From Paenibacillus sp. KS-LC4 (GTDB taxonomy: Bacteria; Bacillota; Bacilli; Paenibacillales; Paenibacillaceae), in NCBI RefSeq assembly GCF_036894955.1, contig NZ_CP145905.1:2808501-2872500 (forward strand): DNA of 64,000 nt. Reading direction: 5' to 3'. The position numbers were made by a program, and so were the translations under genes. Below are positions 36,195 through 45,561 of the stretch, one piece after another. The notes under the pieces were generated by a model that did no database searches, was not told where the DNA came from, and saw nothing but the letters and a program-made list of their open reading frames with translations. The first letter of the stretch is position 1, and each line of letters starts with the position of its first letter.

Positions 36195-37549
36195 ACGATA
36201 GACGCAAGTTCGAGCTCATTATCGGAACATTTGACGCGGAACGCTTCTGGCGCGACCCTAATCTAGCCAAACTGCCGTCGTTTTCCGATCCTGAAATGGA
36301 GAATGTCGTGATGGCCATGGATGAGCTGCTCTTTCCATTTTGTGAGGCGCAGGATAGGCTCATTACTCGCTATCGAATGAACGTTTGCCATAAAGAGTAT
36401 TTGCATGAGATCGGATTTAAATTTCTTTCCAATTCAACTGATCTCGAGAGTCCTGATGGAGGAAGCGCAGGCAGAACCGCCAATATATTCGACCTGCTCA
36501 CATCAGCCGATCGAATGGGTGAAATAGATCTACACTCGCTGGACGGCGCTCGGTTGTCGCCCTTTGCCGTCATTCCGGGGGCGGATCGTACTGCAGCGCG
36601 TTACGGGCTGGAGCAGGGTTTTCCAGACATTAAAACGGTTCAGACTGTCAATTCGAAGCTGTACTCAACCGAATTAAATCGTCGCCTTGATCTTCGGTGT
36701 GACAGCCAGACAGTCTATTCTCACGAAGAGCTGCTGGCAAGCGGCTTGACTTTACTGAATCAAGGACCCTTCCTGATCAAAGATGAGTTTGGGGTATCCG
36801 GGAAAGGGAACTTGCTGATCGAGTCGGAAACGATTTTGCAGCGAGTCACCTCCTATGTCGCCGATCAGTACAGCAAGGGAAAAACGGTTCGGTTTATTAT
36901 TGAGCCGTTCCTCCGCAAGGAGTTGGATTTTTCTTGCCAATTTCACATCGATTCGGACGGTACTTACCGACATATCTCAGTGCAGCAATTGGTCAATCAC
37001 AATTTCGCTTACCAAGGCTCCTATACAGCCGACGATAGGCTGCTTCATAAGCTGCAGGAAGCGGAGTATTTTGATGTAATGAAACGTGCGGCTCGCGAGC
37101 TTTACCAGTCGGGTTATCACGGCGACGTATGCGTCGATTCTATGCTGTTGACAGATGGCCGCATCGTTCCAATTGTTGAGGTGAATGCAAGAAGATCAAT
37201 GAGTCTGATCAAGCATTACGTTGACCGATACCTGAAGAAGCATGATACGGCCGGGAGCATGACGCATGCGACTTTACAGTTTGCATGCGATGTACCTTTC
37301 GATCAATTGCTGGAATCGCTGGACCGCGAAGGTGTTCTATATAAGCCTAATCGAGGGTACGGCATTTTACCGTTAAGCGCGAATACGCTCCTTATTAACA
37401 AAGTCGTCAGCGAATGTAAGGGGATCCGGAATAAGCAGGTGAAAGGCAGATTGTATTATTCGTTAATCGAGGGGGACTGGGATAACGAACGATTAACCAC
37501 TAAGGTTAAGGAGGTGCTTTCCTCGTTATCCTTCAAGATCGCCCGCTGA
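36191..37549 (+). CDS. ATP-grasp ligase
   Basis: A 452-residue protein with an ATP-grasp core. The Lys-containing strand and glycine-rich loop FLIKDEFGVSGKGN are at about 194-207, an IIEPFLRKELDFSCQF strand follows, and the metal-binding VEVNARRSM is at about 329-337. It likely joins a carboxylate to an amine or thiol through an acyl phosphate. Its overlap with the ACP2 gene makes aminoacylation or acylation of that ACP the leading idea, by analogy with BtrJ. The N-terminal 190 residues have no motif I recognise. Coupled to the next gene at the stop codon. Confidence 0.8.
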   Translation: MNDRRKFELIIGTFDAERFWRDPNLAKLPSFSDPEMENVVMAMDELLFPFCEAQDRLITRYRMNVCHKEYLHEIGFKFLSNSTDLESPDGGSAGRTANIFDLLTSADRMGEIDLHSLDGARLSPFAVIPGADRTAARYGLEQGFPDIKTVQTVNSKLYSTELNRRLDLRCDSQTVYSHEELLASGLTLLNQGPFLIKDEFGVSGKGNLLIESETILQRVTSYVADQYSKGKTVRFIIEPFLRKELDFSCQFHIDSDGTYRHISVQQLVNHNFAYQGSYTADDRLLHKLQEAEYFDVMKRAARELYQSGYHGDVCVDSMLLTDGRIVPIVEVNARRSMSLIKHYVDRYLKKHDTAGSMTHATLQFACDVPFDQLLESLDREGVLYKPNRGYGILPLSANTLLINKVVSECKGIRNKQVKGRLYYSLIEGDWDNERLTTKVKEVLSSLSFKIAR

Positions 37550-37593
37550 TGCAGTCCGAAGCGCTTGAAGCCATGAATGGAGGAAGAGATTTT

Positions 37594-38709
37594 ATGAGCA
37601 AGAGGAAAGTAACGATTCTATGCTCGGGTTTCGGTCTAGGTTTTTATATTCCCGGCCTATTAGCTGCAAGCGATTTCGAGAAAAGGGATATCGCGACGGA
37701 AGTGCTCGTGTTCGAAAGCTATTTGGAGCAAGACAAGATGGATCATATTGCAGACAGCAGGAAGGCTTACCACAATAATTTCGCACTTGCCAATTTATCA
37801 GCCCGAATGCCGATGGATATCCGGGGCAGCATTGATTATGCCCAGGTCGAGCTATTGCTGGAGGCGTGGAAGGCGGAAGAACGGTACGAATTCATATCGC
37901 TATCCGGACACTGGGTCTACATACTGGATTTGTACAGGGAGAAGATGCTACCGAATCAAATTCATGTAGACCTGCTCTATGTCGATTCGGATCTGGCCCC
38001 GTCTTGGAAGAGCCTGAAGAAATTTCATCCTCGCTATGACGAGTATTATTACAATGCCTGTCTCTATGACACCGACAAGATGGAGATTCGATGCGAAATC
38101 CCGGTTCTGCATAGTACGCCGCTGCCCTTCGACTCGAGGAAGCGGAGGCTTGTTGTTCATGGCGGCGGCTGGGGGATGGGCACCTATCAAAGTAAAGTTC
38201 CAGAGCTTGTCGGCCATAGCTATGGGCTTGATATCGTAGCTTACGATTGGAAGGAAGCGAAGCCTGATCCCGATCACCGATATTGGATGAACGATCCAAA
38301 ATGGTGTGCATGGGTGAAGAGCGAGAGCGGCCTGCACGAGTTTCCGCCATACATTGAAATAGCGGGAGAAGACACGAATTCATACGCCGCTAAGGGTTAT
38401 CATCATTGGTTATTCGACGTCGCTTCGGAGGCGATGGCTATTGTGGCCAAGCCGGGAGCAGGCACATTAATCGACTCGCTTGCATCCGCAACCCCTCTTA
38501 TTCTGCTGGAGCCGTTCGGAAGTCACGAGCTTAGCAATTTGGAATTGTGGGAGTCGCTTGGGTTCGGAATACGCTATGAGAAGTGGCGGGAGATGGATTT
38601 TTCCGTAGAGGTCCTTAAGGAGATGCATCAAGCGATCATGAACAGACCCGGAGAACGGATAAATTATGTGGATCATTATTGTGCAAGAGTTGCGTTAATG
38701 AAGGGGTAA
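37594..38709 (+). CDS. MurG-like (GT-B) glycosyltransferase
   Basis: With the ATG at 37594 (GGAGGAAGAG site) the protein has 371 residues. A GT-B plan fits: a glycine-rich N-terminal SGFGLGFYIPGLLAA, then a hinge near RRLVVHGGGWGMG, and a donor-binding C-terminal lobe with KPGAGTLIDSLA (286-297) and LLEPFGSHELSNLELWE. This is the MurG/GT28-like nucleotide-sugar site. Donor and acceptor are unknown; the SDR two genes upstream suggests a UDP-pentose donor. An earlier in-frame ATG overlapping the ATP-grasp stop is less likely to be used. Confidence 0.72.
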   Translation: MSKRKVTILCSGFGLGFYIPGLLAASDFEKRDIATEVLVFESYLEQDKMDHIADSRKAYHNNFALANLSARMPMDIRGSIDYAQVELLLEAWKAEERYEFISLSGHWVYILDLYREKMLPNQIHVDLLYVDSDLAPSWKSLKKFHPRYDEYYYNACLYDTDKMEIRCEIPVLHSTPLPFDSRKRRLVVHGGGWGMGTYQSKVPELVGHSYGLDIVAYDWKEAKPDPDHRYWMNDPKWCAWVKSESGLHEFPPYIEIAGEDTNSYAAKGYHHWLFDVASEAMAIVAKPGAGTLIDSLASATPLILLEPFGSHELSNLELWESLGFGIRYEKWREMDFSVEVLKEMHQAIMNRPGERINYVDHYCARVALMKG

Positions 38710-38736
38710 GATTTCAATGGCAGAAGGGGTTATGCG

Positions 38737-39825
38737 ATGAGCGTAAACAAATTGAGTGTCGCCCAAAATACGACAAGCTATCCAAGATGGATCGTCATGC
38801 AGCTGTTGGAGGAGTGCAATTTACGATGCAAGATGTGCTATGAGTGGGGCCTCGAAGGACCCTACAAAAGCAAAAAAACGTTAGCGCAGTTGGATCCGGA
38901 GCTGATCAAAAAGATCATCGTCGAGTGCAGCCCGGGCAAGCCGTATTACGATTTCTTCGGCGGGGAACCGCTGATGTACCCTTGGCTGAGCGACATTCTC
39001 GCCATGATCAATCATTATGGAGGCATAGCGGACTTCCCCACGAACGGCACATTGCTCGAGCAACATGCTGAGATGCTTGTCGAGACTGCTCCCAATAAGA
39101 TCTGGATGTCGCTCGACGGCCCTGAGGAAATCAACGACAGGCAGAGGGGCAAAGGCGTTTTCAAGAAAGTAATCAAGGGGATCGAGAAGCTCTATGAGCT
39201 TCGGGAAAGCAAAGGCAAGCAATTTCCGAAGATGGGTGTATCCTTTATCATTACGCCCTTGAACTATATGTACGTCGAGGAATTTTTCTTTAAGCATATC
39301 GACTTGTCGATGCTGGACCATATCAGTATGGAAGTGCAGCTTTATGCAACGGAAGAGCAGTATGACCAATATGTGGAGGTTCTTAGTGAAAAATTCGACG
39401 TGCATGAAGCTCCTTATGCCAAGGGGATGGTGTGGCGGGATACCAGTTCGTTCAGCCAGATCGATATTCCGGAATTGACGAGACAGCTCAATAATGTTAA
39501 AGAGTATTGCTTGAAAAATCGCATCCATGTGATCACCTATCCGAAGACGATAGATGAACAAAATTTGAGCAACTATTTCTCGGGACAATTCCATCAGATG
39601 GCTGATAAACGAAATCGGTGCTCCCTTCCATGGGTTTATGCGGAGATTACAGCAAGGGGCGACGTTTCGCCCTGCCACGCCTTCTATGATTTGACCTTCG
39701 GCAACGTGAACGAAGAGAGTTTGCTGGATATCTGGAGTAGTGACAAGTACAAAGATTATCGCGCGTATATGAAAAAAAATATGCTTCCGATTTGTACGGC
39801 TTGTTCAAGGTATTATATCTACTGA
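38737..39825 (+). CDS. Radical SAM/SPASM enzyme 1
   Basis: A 362-residue radical SAM protein. The [4Fe-4S] motif CxxxCxxC is Cys27, Cys31, Cys34 (EECNLRCKMCYEW). GGEPLMYP follows as the SAM-binding GGE motif. The C-terminal SPASM-like domain contributes further cysteines in RCSLPWVYAEI, SPCHAFYDLTFGNV and ICTACSRYY. SPASM enzymes modify peptides (sactipeptide, ranthipeptide), carry out anaerobic sulfatase maturation, or oxidise small molecules, as BtrN does with 2-deoxy-scyllo-inosamine. No precursor peptide is visible nearby, so a small-molecule or carrier-bound substrate is more likely. Confidence 0.87.
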   Translation: MSVNKLSVAQNTTSYPRWIVMQLLEECNLRCKMCYEWGLEGPYKSKKTLAQLDPELIKKIIVECSPGKPYYDFFGGEPLMYPWLSDILAMINHYGGIADFPTNGTLLEQHAEMLVETAPNKIWMSLDGPEEINDRQRGKGVFKKVIKGIEKLYELRESKGKQFPKMGVSFIITPLNYMYVEEFFFKHIDLSMLDHISMEVQLYATEEQYDQYVEVLSEKFDVHEAPYAKGMVWRDTSSFSQIDIPELTRQLNNVKEYCLKNRIHVITYPKTIDEQNLSNYFSGQFHQMADKRNRCSLPWVYAEITARGDVSPCHAFYDLTFGNVNEESLLDIWSSDKYKDYRAYMKKNMLPICTACSRYYIY

Positions 39826-39867
39826 TTCATGAGAATGACCTAATACGTTTAAGAAGGTTGTGTTGAT

Positions 39868-41046
39868 ATGAATCCGAAATCAGAGATTAAGCATTCCCCG
39901 AAGGATTTGCAAATATTGAAGCGTACCATCAAGAATACGGTGGAAACAAAGCGGAACATGGAGAAAATAGCGGGTTACGCGACACCGTTGCCAGAGTCGG
40001 TCGGAATTAAACTGACGAACCAATGTAACTTGCGCTGCAAGCATTGCTATCAATGGAACGACACCGGCTACCATCACTACATGACACCGGAGCAGCAACG
40101 GGAACAGCTCGACTACGGGCTGCTGGAGAAACTGATTCTCGAGACGGAGCCAGCCAAGTCGAGACTCTATATTTGGGGCGGTGAGCCGCTCGTATACAGT
40201 CATTTCGACCGTTTGGCCGATTTGCTTGAAGCTCATCCCCGCGAGACGACGATCTGCACGAACGCGATGCTGATTGAGCGAAAGCTGGACGCCTTGCTGA
40301 AAATTTCCGACAATCTGGAGCTGCTTATTGCGCTTGATGGATTCGAAGAAGAGAATGATGCGCTTCGCGGCAAAGGGGTGTTCAACAAGGCAATAGATGC
40401 TATTCGGATGCTAGTCGAGCTGCGCAAGGAAAACCGATTCAGGGGCAAAATCACGATTCATACCGTCGTTAACGATGGTATGACCGACAAGCTTTACGAG
40501 CTGCTGGACTTTCTAGAGGGCGTTGGCGTAGATATGGTCATGGTCTGCTTCCCGTGGTACATTTCGGACGAATGCACGCAGGGAATGGACGATTACTTTG
40601 ACCAGAAGTTCGACTTCCTTCCGGCGAGCGAGCACAAGGGCGAACGAAGCTGGCACGCCTTTAACTACAAGCTCGATCCGGAGCGTATCCCTGCTTTAAT
40701 GAGCGAGTTGGATCGGGTGAATAGTCGGGTCTGGAAAATGCGGTTGCGTTACCAGCCGAATCTGGATCATGACCAGATCGAAGATTTTGTGCTCGGCAAA
40801 GAGGTGAGGGGTAAAGGCACGATGAACAAGAAGTGCCTGGCTCTCTCGAACCGGATGGATATTACGCCCGATGGAACGATTGTCGCGTGCAAATTTTTCA
40901 AGGAGTTCGAGATCGGAAAATTAAATGAAACGTCCGTACAGGAATTATGGCACAGCATGACCTACAGAAGGATAAGGGAAATGATGGACGAACGACTGAC
41001 ACCGGCATGTTCCAAGTGCAGTGTCTTGCATTTGCACGGTGTTTAA
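39868..41046 (+). CDS. Radical SAM/SPASM enzyme 2
   Basis: A 392-residue radical SAM protein. The cluster motif is Cys53, Cys57, Cys60 (NQCNLRCKHCYQW), the GGE motif is YIWGGEPLVYS, and SPASM-type cysteines occur in KKCLALSNRMDITPDG, VACKFFKEFEIG and ACSKCSVLH. It is a relative but not a recent duplicate of enzyme 1: about 45 residues precede the cluster here against 25 there, and the C-terminal domains differ. The two lie 42 bp apart, so they probably act on the same or successive intermediates. Confidence 0.87.
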   Translation: MNPKSEIKHSPKDLQILKRTIKNTVETKRNMEKIAGYATPLPESVGIKLTNQCNLRCKHCYQWNDTGYHHYMTPEQQREQLDYGLLEKLILETEPAKSRLYIWGGEPLVYSHFDRLADLLEAHPRETTICTNAMLIERKLDALLKISDNLELLIALDGFEEENDALRGKGVFNKAIDAIRMLVELRKENRFRGKITIHTVVNDGMTDKLYELLDFLEGVGVDMVMVCFPWYISDECTQGMDDYFDQKFDFLPASEHKGERSWHAFNYKLDPERIPALMSELDRVNSRVWKMRLRYQPNLDHDQIEDFVLGKEVRGKGTMNKKCLALSNRMDITPDGTIVACKFFKEFEIGKLNETSVQELWHSMTYRRIREMMDERLTPACSKCSVLHLHGV

Positions 41047-41078
41047 CTATTCTACATTAGCATAAATGAGGTGCACCA

Positions 41079-42083
41079 GTGAGCATTATCCAAGTGGAAC
41101 GCTTATCCAAAAGCTTCAATTACTACGAGAAAGAATTGGGCTTCAAAAAATCGCTGAAAAATTTAGTGAAGCGGAAATCACTGATTAAAGAAGCGGTTAG
41201 CGAAATATCACTTGTAATCGAGCAAGGTGAGATGGTCGGATTTTTAGGCCCGAACGGTTCCGGCAAAACAACTACGCTTAAGATGCTGTCTGGCATCTTG
41301 TATCCGACAAGCGGGCAGGCGAATGTATTAGGCTATGTCCCTTGGGAACGAAAGAAAGAATTCAAGATGCAGTTCTCGATTGTGATGGGGCAGAAATCGC
41401 AGTTATGGTGGGATTTACCGGCGAACGAATCGTTGTACCTGAACAAATGCATCTATGAGGTCGAGGATAAGCCCTACAGCCTTGTACTGGATGAGCTTAC
41501 GGAGATGCTTGACGTAAAAGACCTGCTCAACATTCAGGTGCGGAGGCTCTCACTGGGGGAACGGATGAAGATGGAGCTAATTGCGTCGCTCATTCACCGG
41601 CCCAAGGTGATTTTCTTGGATGAGCCTACAATCGGACTCGATCTGATTTCGCAAAAGCGCATTCGGGAGTTCCTGAAGTATTATAACCAGCAGTCGAAAG
41701 TAACGGTCATTCTGACAAGCCACTACATGGCGGATATTGAGGATCTATGCAAACGAACGATCATTATCAACCAAGGGAAGATTGTATACGACGGCGATCT
41801 TCGGCGTGTGAATGAGCTGTTTCATGCAAAAAAGATCATCAAGCTGCAATTTACGGACGAAGTGCCGAGGCAAGCGCTAAGCGACTATGGTAATATCATG
41901 CAACATGACGGCATGAATGCCGTTATGGAGATCGATAAGCATGACCTTCAGCGGCTGTCCAAGATGATGCTGGACCGGTTCCCTATCCTTGATTTCACAA
42001 TTGAAGATATACCTGTCGAGCGAGGAATCGAAAGCTTGTATCAGAAAGATGGGGTCAGACATGAAAGCCTTGCAGAAGTATAA
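41079..42083 (+). CDS. ABC-2 type exporter ATPase (COG4586-like)
   Basis: A 334-residue ABC ATPase with Walker A GPNGSGKTT (57-65), a variant signature LSLGER, and Walker B VIFLDEPTIGLD. The long N-terminal FNYYEKELGFKKSLKNLV stretch and the GQKSQLWWDLP motif are typical of the COG4586 group, which always pairs with two ABC-2 permeases. The GTG start follows GAGGTG. It overlaps the next gene by 23 bp. Likely exports the island's product or an intermediate. Confidence 0.88.
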   Translation: MSIIQVERLSKSFNYYEKELGFKKSLKNLVKRKSLIKEAVSEISLVIEQGEMVGFLGPNGSGKTTTLKMLSGILYPTSGQANVLGYVPWERKKEFKMQFSIVMGQKSQLWWDLPANESLYLNKCIYEVEDKPYSLVLDELTEMLDVKDLLNIQVRRLSLGERMKMELIASLIHRPKVIFLDEPTIGLDLISQKRIREFLKYYNQQSKVTVILTSHYMADIEDLCKRTIIINQGKIVYDGDLRRVNELFHAKKIIKLQFTDEVPRQALSDYGNIMQHDGMNAVMEIDKHDLQRLSKMMLDRFPILDFTIEDIPVERGIESLYQKDGVRHESLAEV

Positions 42084-42870
42084 AAGGACGTACATCCTTG
42101 CACTTCAGAATGCGATGGAATATCGGACCGATTTCTTGATGAGTATCATCAGCGGCGGCTTCATCATTCTCGTCCAATGCTTCCTTTGGACGGCCGTGTT
42201 TCGAAGTTCGCCGCAAGAAATCATTAACGGCTATTCTTATTCTCAAATAATCATTTATTCCGTGTTGTCCGGCGTCGTCTCCAAGCTGGTTTCTGCCGGC
42301 TTCGAAGGGGAAATCGCGAATGATATCAAGACGGGTGGACTGAGCAAATTTATCGCTCAGCCCATTCATTATTTCAGCTATCGGCTATGCAATTTTTTCG
42401 GTGGGAAAACGGTTCAGACTGGGGTCGTCCTTATTTTATTCGTCATACTGATGATCGTATTTACTCAGGTTTGGGAGTTTCAGCTTAGAGGGGTGCAGAT
42501 CGTTATGTTCTTGGTCAGCATTTTGTTCGGACTGCTCATCAACTTCCTGCTTTTTTATTCGATTAGTGCTCTCGCGTTCATCATTACTGAGGTTTGGGGC
42601 GTTTATATCGCGTTCAACCAAGGCGTCTACCTGCTCAGTGGCGCCATCTTTCCGCTTAATATTTTCGGAGATACGTTTGCTAGAATCTCCAGCTACTTAC
42701 CGTTTCAATATGTCGTATTCTTCCCGGTTAACATCATCAATGGGAGCTTGACGATTCATGAAATCGTGCGCGGGCTTCTCTTACAGGCGGTCTGGGTAGT
42801 TGCGCTTATGATGATTTCCAAGTTGTCATGGGATTCCGGGATGAGGAAATATGTAGCCGTTGGAGGTTAA
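42061..42870 (+). CDS. ABC-2 type exporter permease 1
   Basis: With the ATG at 42061 (269 residues) the protein has six hydrophobic segments and the KALQKYKRTYILALQNAMEY N-terminus usual for COG4587-type permeases. The frame opens earlier inside the ATPase gene but the extra residues are shadow sequence. Conserved IKTGGLSKFIAQPIHYF is the coupling region. Forms the channel with permease 2. Confidence 0.82.
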   Translation: MKALQKYKRTYILALQNAMEYRTDFLMSIISGGFIILVQCFLWTAVFRSSPQEIINGYSYSQIIIYSVLSGVVSKLVSAGFEGEIANDIKTGGLSKFIAQPIHYFSYRLCNFFGGKTVQTGVVLILFVILMIVFTQVWEFQLRGVQIVMFLVSILFGLLINFLLFYSISALAFIITEVWGVYIAFNQGVYLLSGAIFPLNIFGDTFARISSYLPFQYVVFFPVNIINGSLTIHEIVRGLLLQAVWVVALMMISKLSWDSGMRKYVAVGG

Positions 42871-42874
42871 ATCT

Positions 42875-43687
42875 GTGAGTATCAGCTTGACGGAGTTTCG
42901 GAAGCATGTACGTATGTTCTTTATTTTCGCAAAGAACAGCTTGGTCGGTTACATGGAATACAAAGCGAATTTCTACTCCGGTTTGATCATGGAGACCGTA
43001 TTTCTGTTTTCCAAGCTGATCTATATTTTGTTCGTTTTCCAGCTCGGGATCGAAATCAATGGCATTTCTCCTGACCAGATGATGATCTTCACCGGGACCT
43101 ATACGATTATGATCGCAATCTATACAGGACTGTTTATGGATAACTTTTATAGATTCGCCGGTCATATCCGCAACGGGACGCTGGACTTGTATATGACGAA
43201 GCCGCTATCGCTTCAGTTCATGATTTCATTCCGGCACGTTAACTTCGCGTTTCCGATCCCGAACCTGGTCGCCGGGATCACGATGATCGTACTGGCTTGG
43301 CGGCGTCTTGATATCGAGCCAAGCTTGATCCACGTGGCCGGATATATCGGCGTGATCTTGAGTAGCACGATCGTGACCTATTCGGTGCTTCTTCTTCCGC
43401 AAATTCTTGCCTTCTGGACGGTGAAGTCCGGTTCGATCTTCGAAATACTCGACAAATGTTGGGATTTAAACAATATGCCGATGTACATATACCCCAAATG
43501 GCTGCGGAGATTAGGGCTGTATGTCGTGCCGATCTTATTCATCACCAACATGCCGTCGGTTTATTTGATCGATCGATTGGACTTGTTCCTTGGGATATGG
43601 ATTTTTGCAGCTCCTGTTATATCGCTTATAGTGGTCAGGCTGTTCTGGAAGCTGGCTGTCAAGCGCTATGAAAGCGCCAGCAGTTAG
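42875..43687 (+). CDS. ABC-2 type exporter permease 2
   Basis: A GTG at 42875 follows TTGGAGG at eight bases and gives 270 residues; a TTG at 42860 is possible but overlaps permease 1. There are six hydrophobic segments, and IRNGTLDLYMTKPLSLQF matches the COG3694 (DUF990-type) partner subunit. The ATPase-permease-permease order is the standard layout of this exporter class. Confidence 0.82.
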   Translation: MSISLTEFRKHVRMFFIFAKNSLVGYMEYKANFYSGLIMETVFLFSKLIYILFVFQLGIEINGISPDQMMIFTGTYTIMIAIYTGLFMDNFYRFAGHIRNGTLDLYMTKPLSLQFMISFRHVNFAFPIPNLVAGITMIVLAWRRLDIEPSLIHVAGYIGVILSSTIVTYSVLLLPQILAFWTVKSGSIFEILDKCWDLNNMPMYIYPKWLRRLGLYVVPILFITNMPSVYLIDRLDLFLGIWIFAAPVISLIVVRLFWKLAVKRYESASS

Positions 43688-43727
43688 AGAAATGCCCAAA
43701 AAACAAATTGTTGAGAAGGTGAATCGA

Positions 43728-44576
43728 ATGAGCAGGACGGAGCATGAGCGTCATCCGTTGCAGACAGAGGCCATCGCCAAAAAACGACTGCACAACGGGA
43801 TTGAAATTTATCAAAACAACGAAGGCGAGACCGAGTTCCTCTACAACGAGATTTTCCACAAGGAGATGTATTTCAAGCACGGTATTACGCTCCCGGATCA
43901 TGGCACGGTCATGGACGTTGGGGCTAATATCGGCATGTTCAGCCTATATGTCAGCAGCAAGAGCAACTGCAAGGTATATGCCTTTGAGCCACTGCCTCCG
44001 ACGTTTAATCTCTTGAAGATGAATACGAGTTCGCTGCCTCACGTAACGACGGTTAATGTTGGGCTTTCCAATGAGATCAAGGAAGCGGAGTTTGCTTATT
44101 TTCCTACGATGTCTACGGATTCTGTCCAGATCAAATACCGGGAGAACCACGATCAAGATCTCCGATATGGGTTAATCAACCATTACGGAGATGATTTTGC
44201 CGACCCGCGAATGCTAAACCGCTTTGTCGATCATCTTATGTCGCCGAAGCTTCTGAATGAACAAATCTATCGTTGCAAGCTAACTACGATATCCGAAATG
44301 ATTCGCTATTACGATTTAAACCAAATTGATCTGCTCAAAATCGACGTGGAAAAAAGTGAGTTCGAGGTGCTGGAAGGCATCCATCCGGAAGATTGGGGAA
44401 AAATCAAGCAAATTGTAATGGAGGTACACGGACTGGACGGAGAGCAGATTAGCAGGCTCGAGAATATCTTCGAAGCCAACGGCTTCTATGCCGTGATCGA
44501 TTACTACGCGGATTTGAATATCCCCAATTACTATAATGTGTACGCGTTGAATCAAATGCATACGTCGGCTGGGTGA
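43728..44576 (+). CDS. FkbM-family methyltransferase
   Basis: An S-adenosylmethionine-dependent methyltransferase with motif I VMDVGANIGMFS, VYAFEPLPP after it, and the FkbM mark LLKIDVEKSEFEVLEGI. Members O-methylate sugars, polyketides and other natural products. GAGAAGGTG precedes the ATG at 43728 at good spacing; in-frame ATGs at 43668 (inside permease 2) and 43692 are alternatives. It overlaps the next methyltransferase gene by 4 bp. A sugar or core hydroxyl is the probable target. Confidence 0.83.
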   Translation: MSRTEHERHPLQTEAIAKKRLHNGIEIYQNNEGETEFLYNEIFHKEMYFKHGITLPDHGTVMDVGANIGMFSLYVSSKSNCKVYAFEPLPPTFNLLKMNTSSLPHVTTVNVGLSNEIKEAEFAYFPTMSTDSVQIKYRENHDQDLRYGLINHYGDDFADPRMLNRFVDHLMSPKLLNEQIYRCKLTTISEMIRYYDLNQIDLLKIDVEKSEFEVLEGIHPEDWGKIKQIVMEVHGLDGEQISRLENIFEANGFYAVIDYYADLNIPNYYNVYALNQMHTSAG

Positions 44577-45535
44577 CAGTGATGTTACAGCATCTGCATG
44601 CAAGGTTGGTATGCTCCAGCTGCAAGGGCGAGCTGGCTCAGTCGGATGTATGGCTGCAATGCCGCAACTGTGATGCGACATATACGATGGATAATCGTTA
44701 TGTATCAATGCTCGACCGGCGTGAGCAGTTTGTCCACCCCTCCGATTGGAATCGTAAAGAGGACGAAATTCGAGTTTATAGCGAGATTTCGGACTCCCTT
44801 GCGGTTTCCGGTATAGGTCGATTCGCAGCCTTCTTAAACTATGGGTACGTCTCGCACGGGAATGAGCAACATGCGGTGATCGAGCCCGACGATGTATGGA
44901 ATAGAAATTCAGTCAAGCTCCTGCTCGAGGTAGTGGGCAGGACGGCGATTCGGGAGCGGCAGGTTATTGACATCGGATGCGGCAGGGGAGGGAATATGGC
45001 AGCTTTACATAAATATTTCAAGCCTCTGTCTATTGTCGGTCTCGACATCTGCCCGGCGAATATTGCGTATTGCAGTGCCAAATCCCGATTGTTTGAATCT
45101 TTCTATCTCGTCGGCGATGCGGAGAATATACCGTTTGCAGACGAAAGCTTCGATGTTGTATTGAATATGGAATCGGCACATGCCTATCCGAATCGCTCAC
45201 GCTTCTATGAAGAGGTGCACCGGATAATGAGATATGGCGGCGTATTTCTGTATACGGAGCTGATGCTGGAAGATCAGGTAGCGCAGAACGTGAAGCTTTT
45301 GGAGGAAGCGGGCCTGTCTGTAATCCGCAATCAGGATGTAACTTCGAATGTCCTTCTATCGTGTGATGAGAACGCAAAGCAACGTACTGGCATACAGGGG
45401 ATTGCGAACAACGCCAACGCGAGCACGAATATTGGAGATATCAATGATTTCATCGCATTGCCCGGCTCGAAGAAATATGAAGAGATGAAGGCTGGAACGC
45501 GGCAATACCGTATAATGACCCTTGTTAAAAGGTAA
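44573..45535 (+). CDS. Class I methyltransferase with N-terminal zinc ribbon
   Basis: About 320 residues (GTG 44573; ATG 44582 is an alternative start). The first 50 residues carry a Trm112-like zinc ribbon, CSSCKGEL then CRNCDATY. A Rossmann-fold methyltransferase follows with VIDIGCGRGGN, VGLDICPANI, AENIPFADESFDVVLNMES and a type 11 C-terminal half. The nearest general class is methyltransferases of antibiotic and sugar O/N/C-methylation. It ends the GC-balanced block; a palindromic element follows directly. Confidence 0.82.
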   Translation: MTVMLQHLHARLVCSSCKGELAQSDVWLQCRNCDATYTMDNRYVSMLDRREQFVHPSDWNRKEDEIRVYSEISDSLAVSGIGRFAAFLNYGYVSHGNEQHAVIEPDDVWNRNSVKLLLEVVGRTAIRERQVIDIGCGRGGNMAALHKYFKPLSIVGLDICPANIAYCSAKSRLFESFYLVGDAENIPFADESFDVVLNMESAHAYPNRSRFYEEVHRIMRYGGVFLYTELMLEDQVAQNVKLLEEAGLSVIRNQDVTSNVLLSCDENAKQRTGIQGIANNANASTNIGDINDFIALPGSKKYEEMKAGTRQYRIMTLVKR

Positions 45536-45561
45536 CATAGCTTTAATCTCGACAATAATTT

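Noticed and set aside
38710-41078. RiPP precursor peptide near the SPASM enzymes
   Set aside because: The intergenic gaps are only 27-42 bp and contain no small gene with a ribosome binding site.
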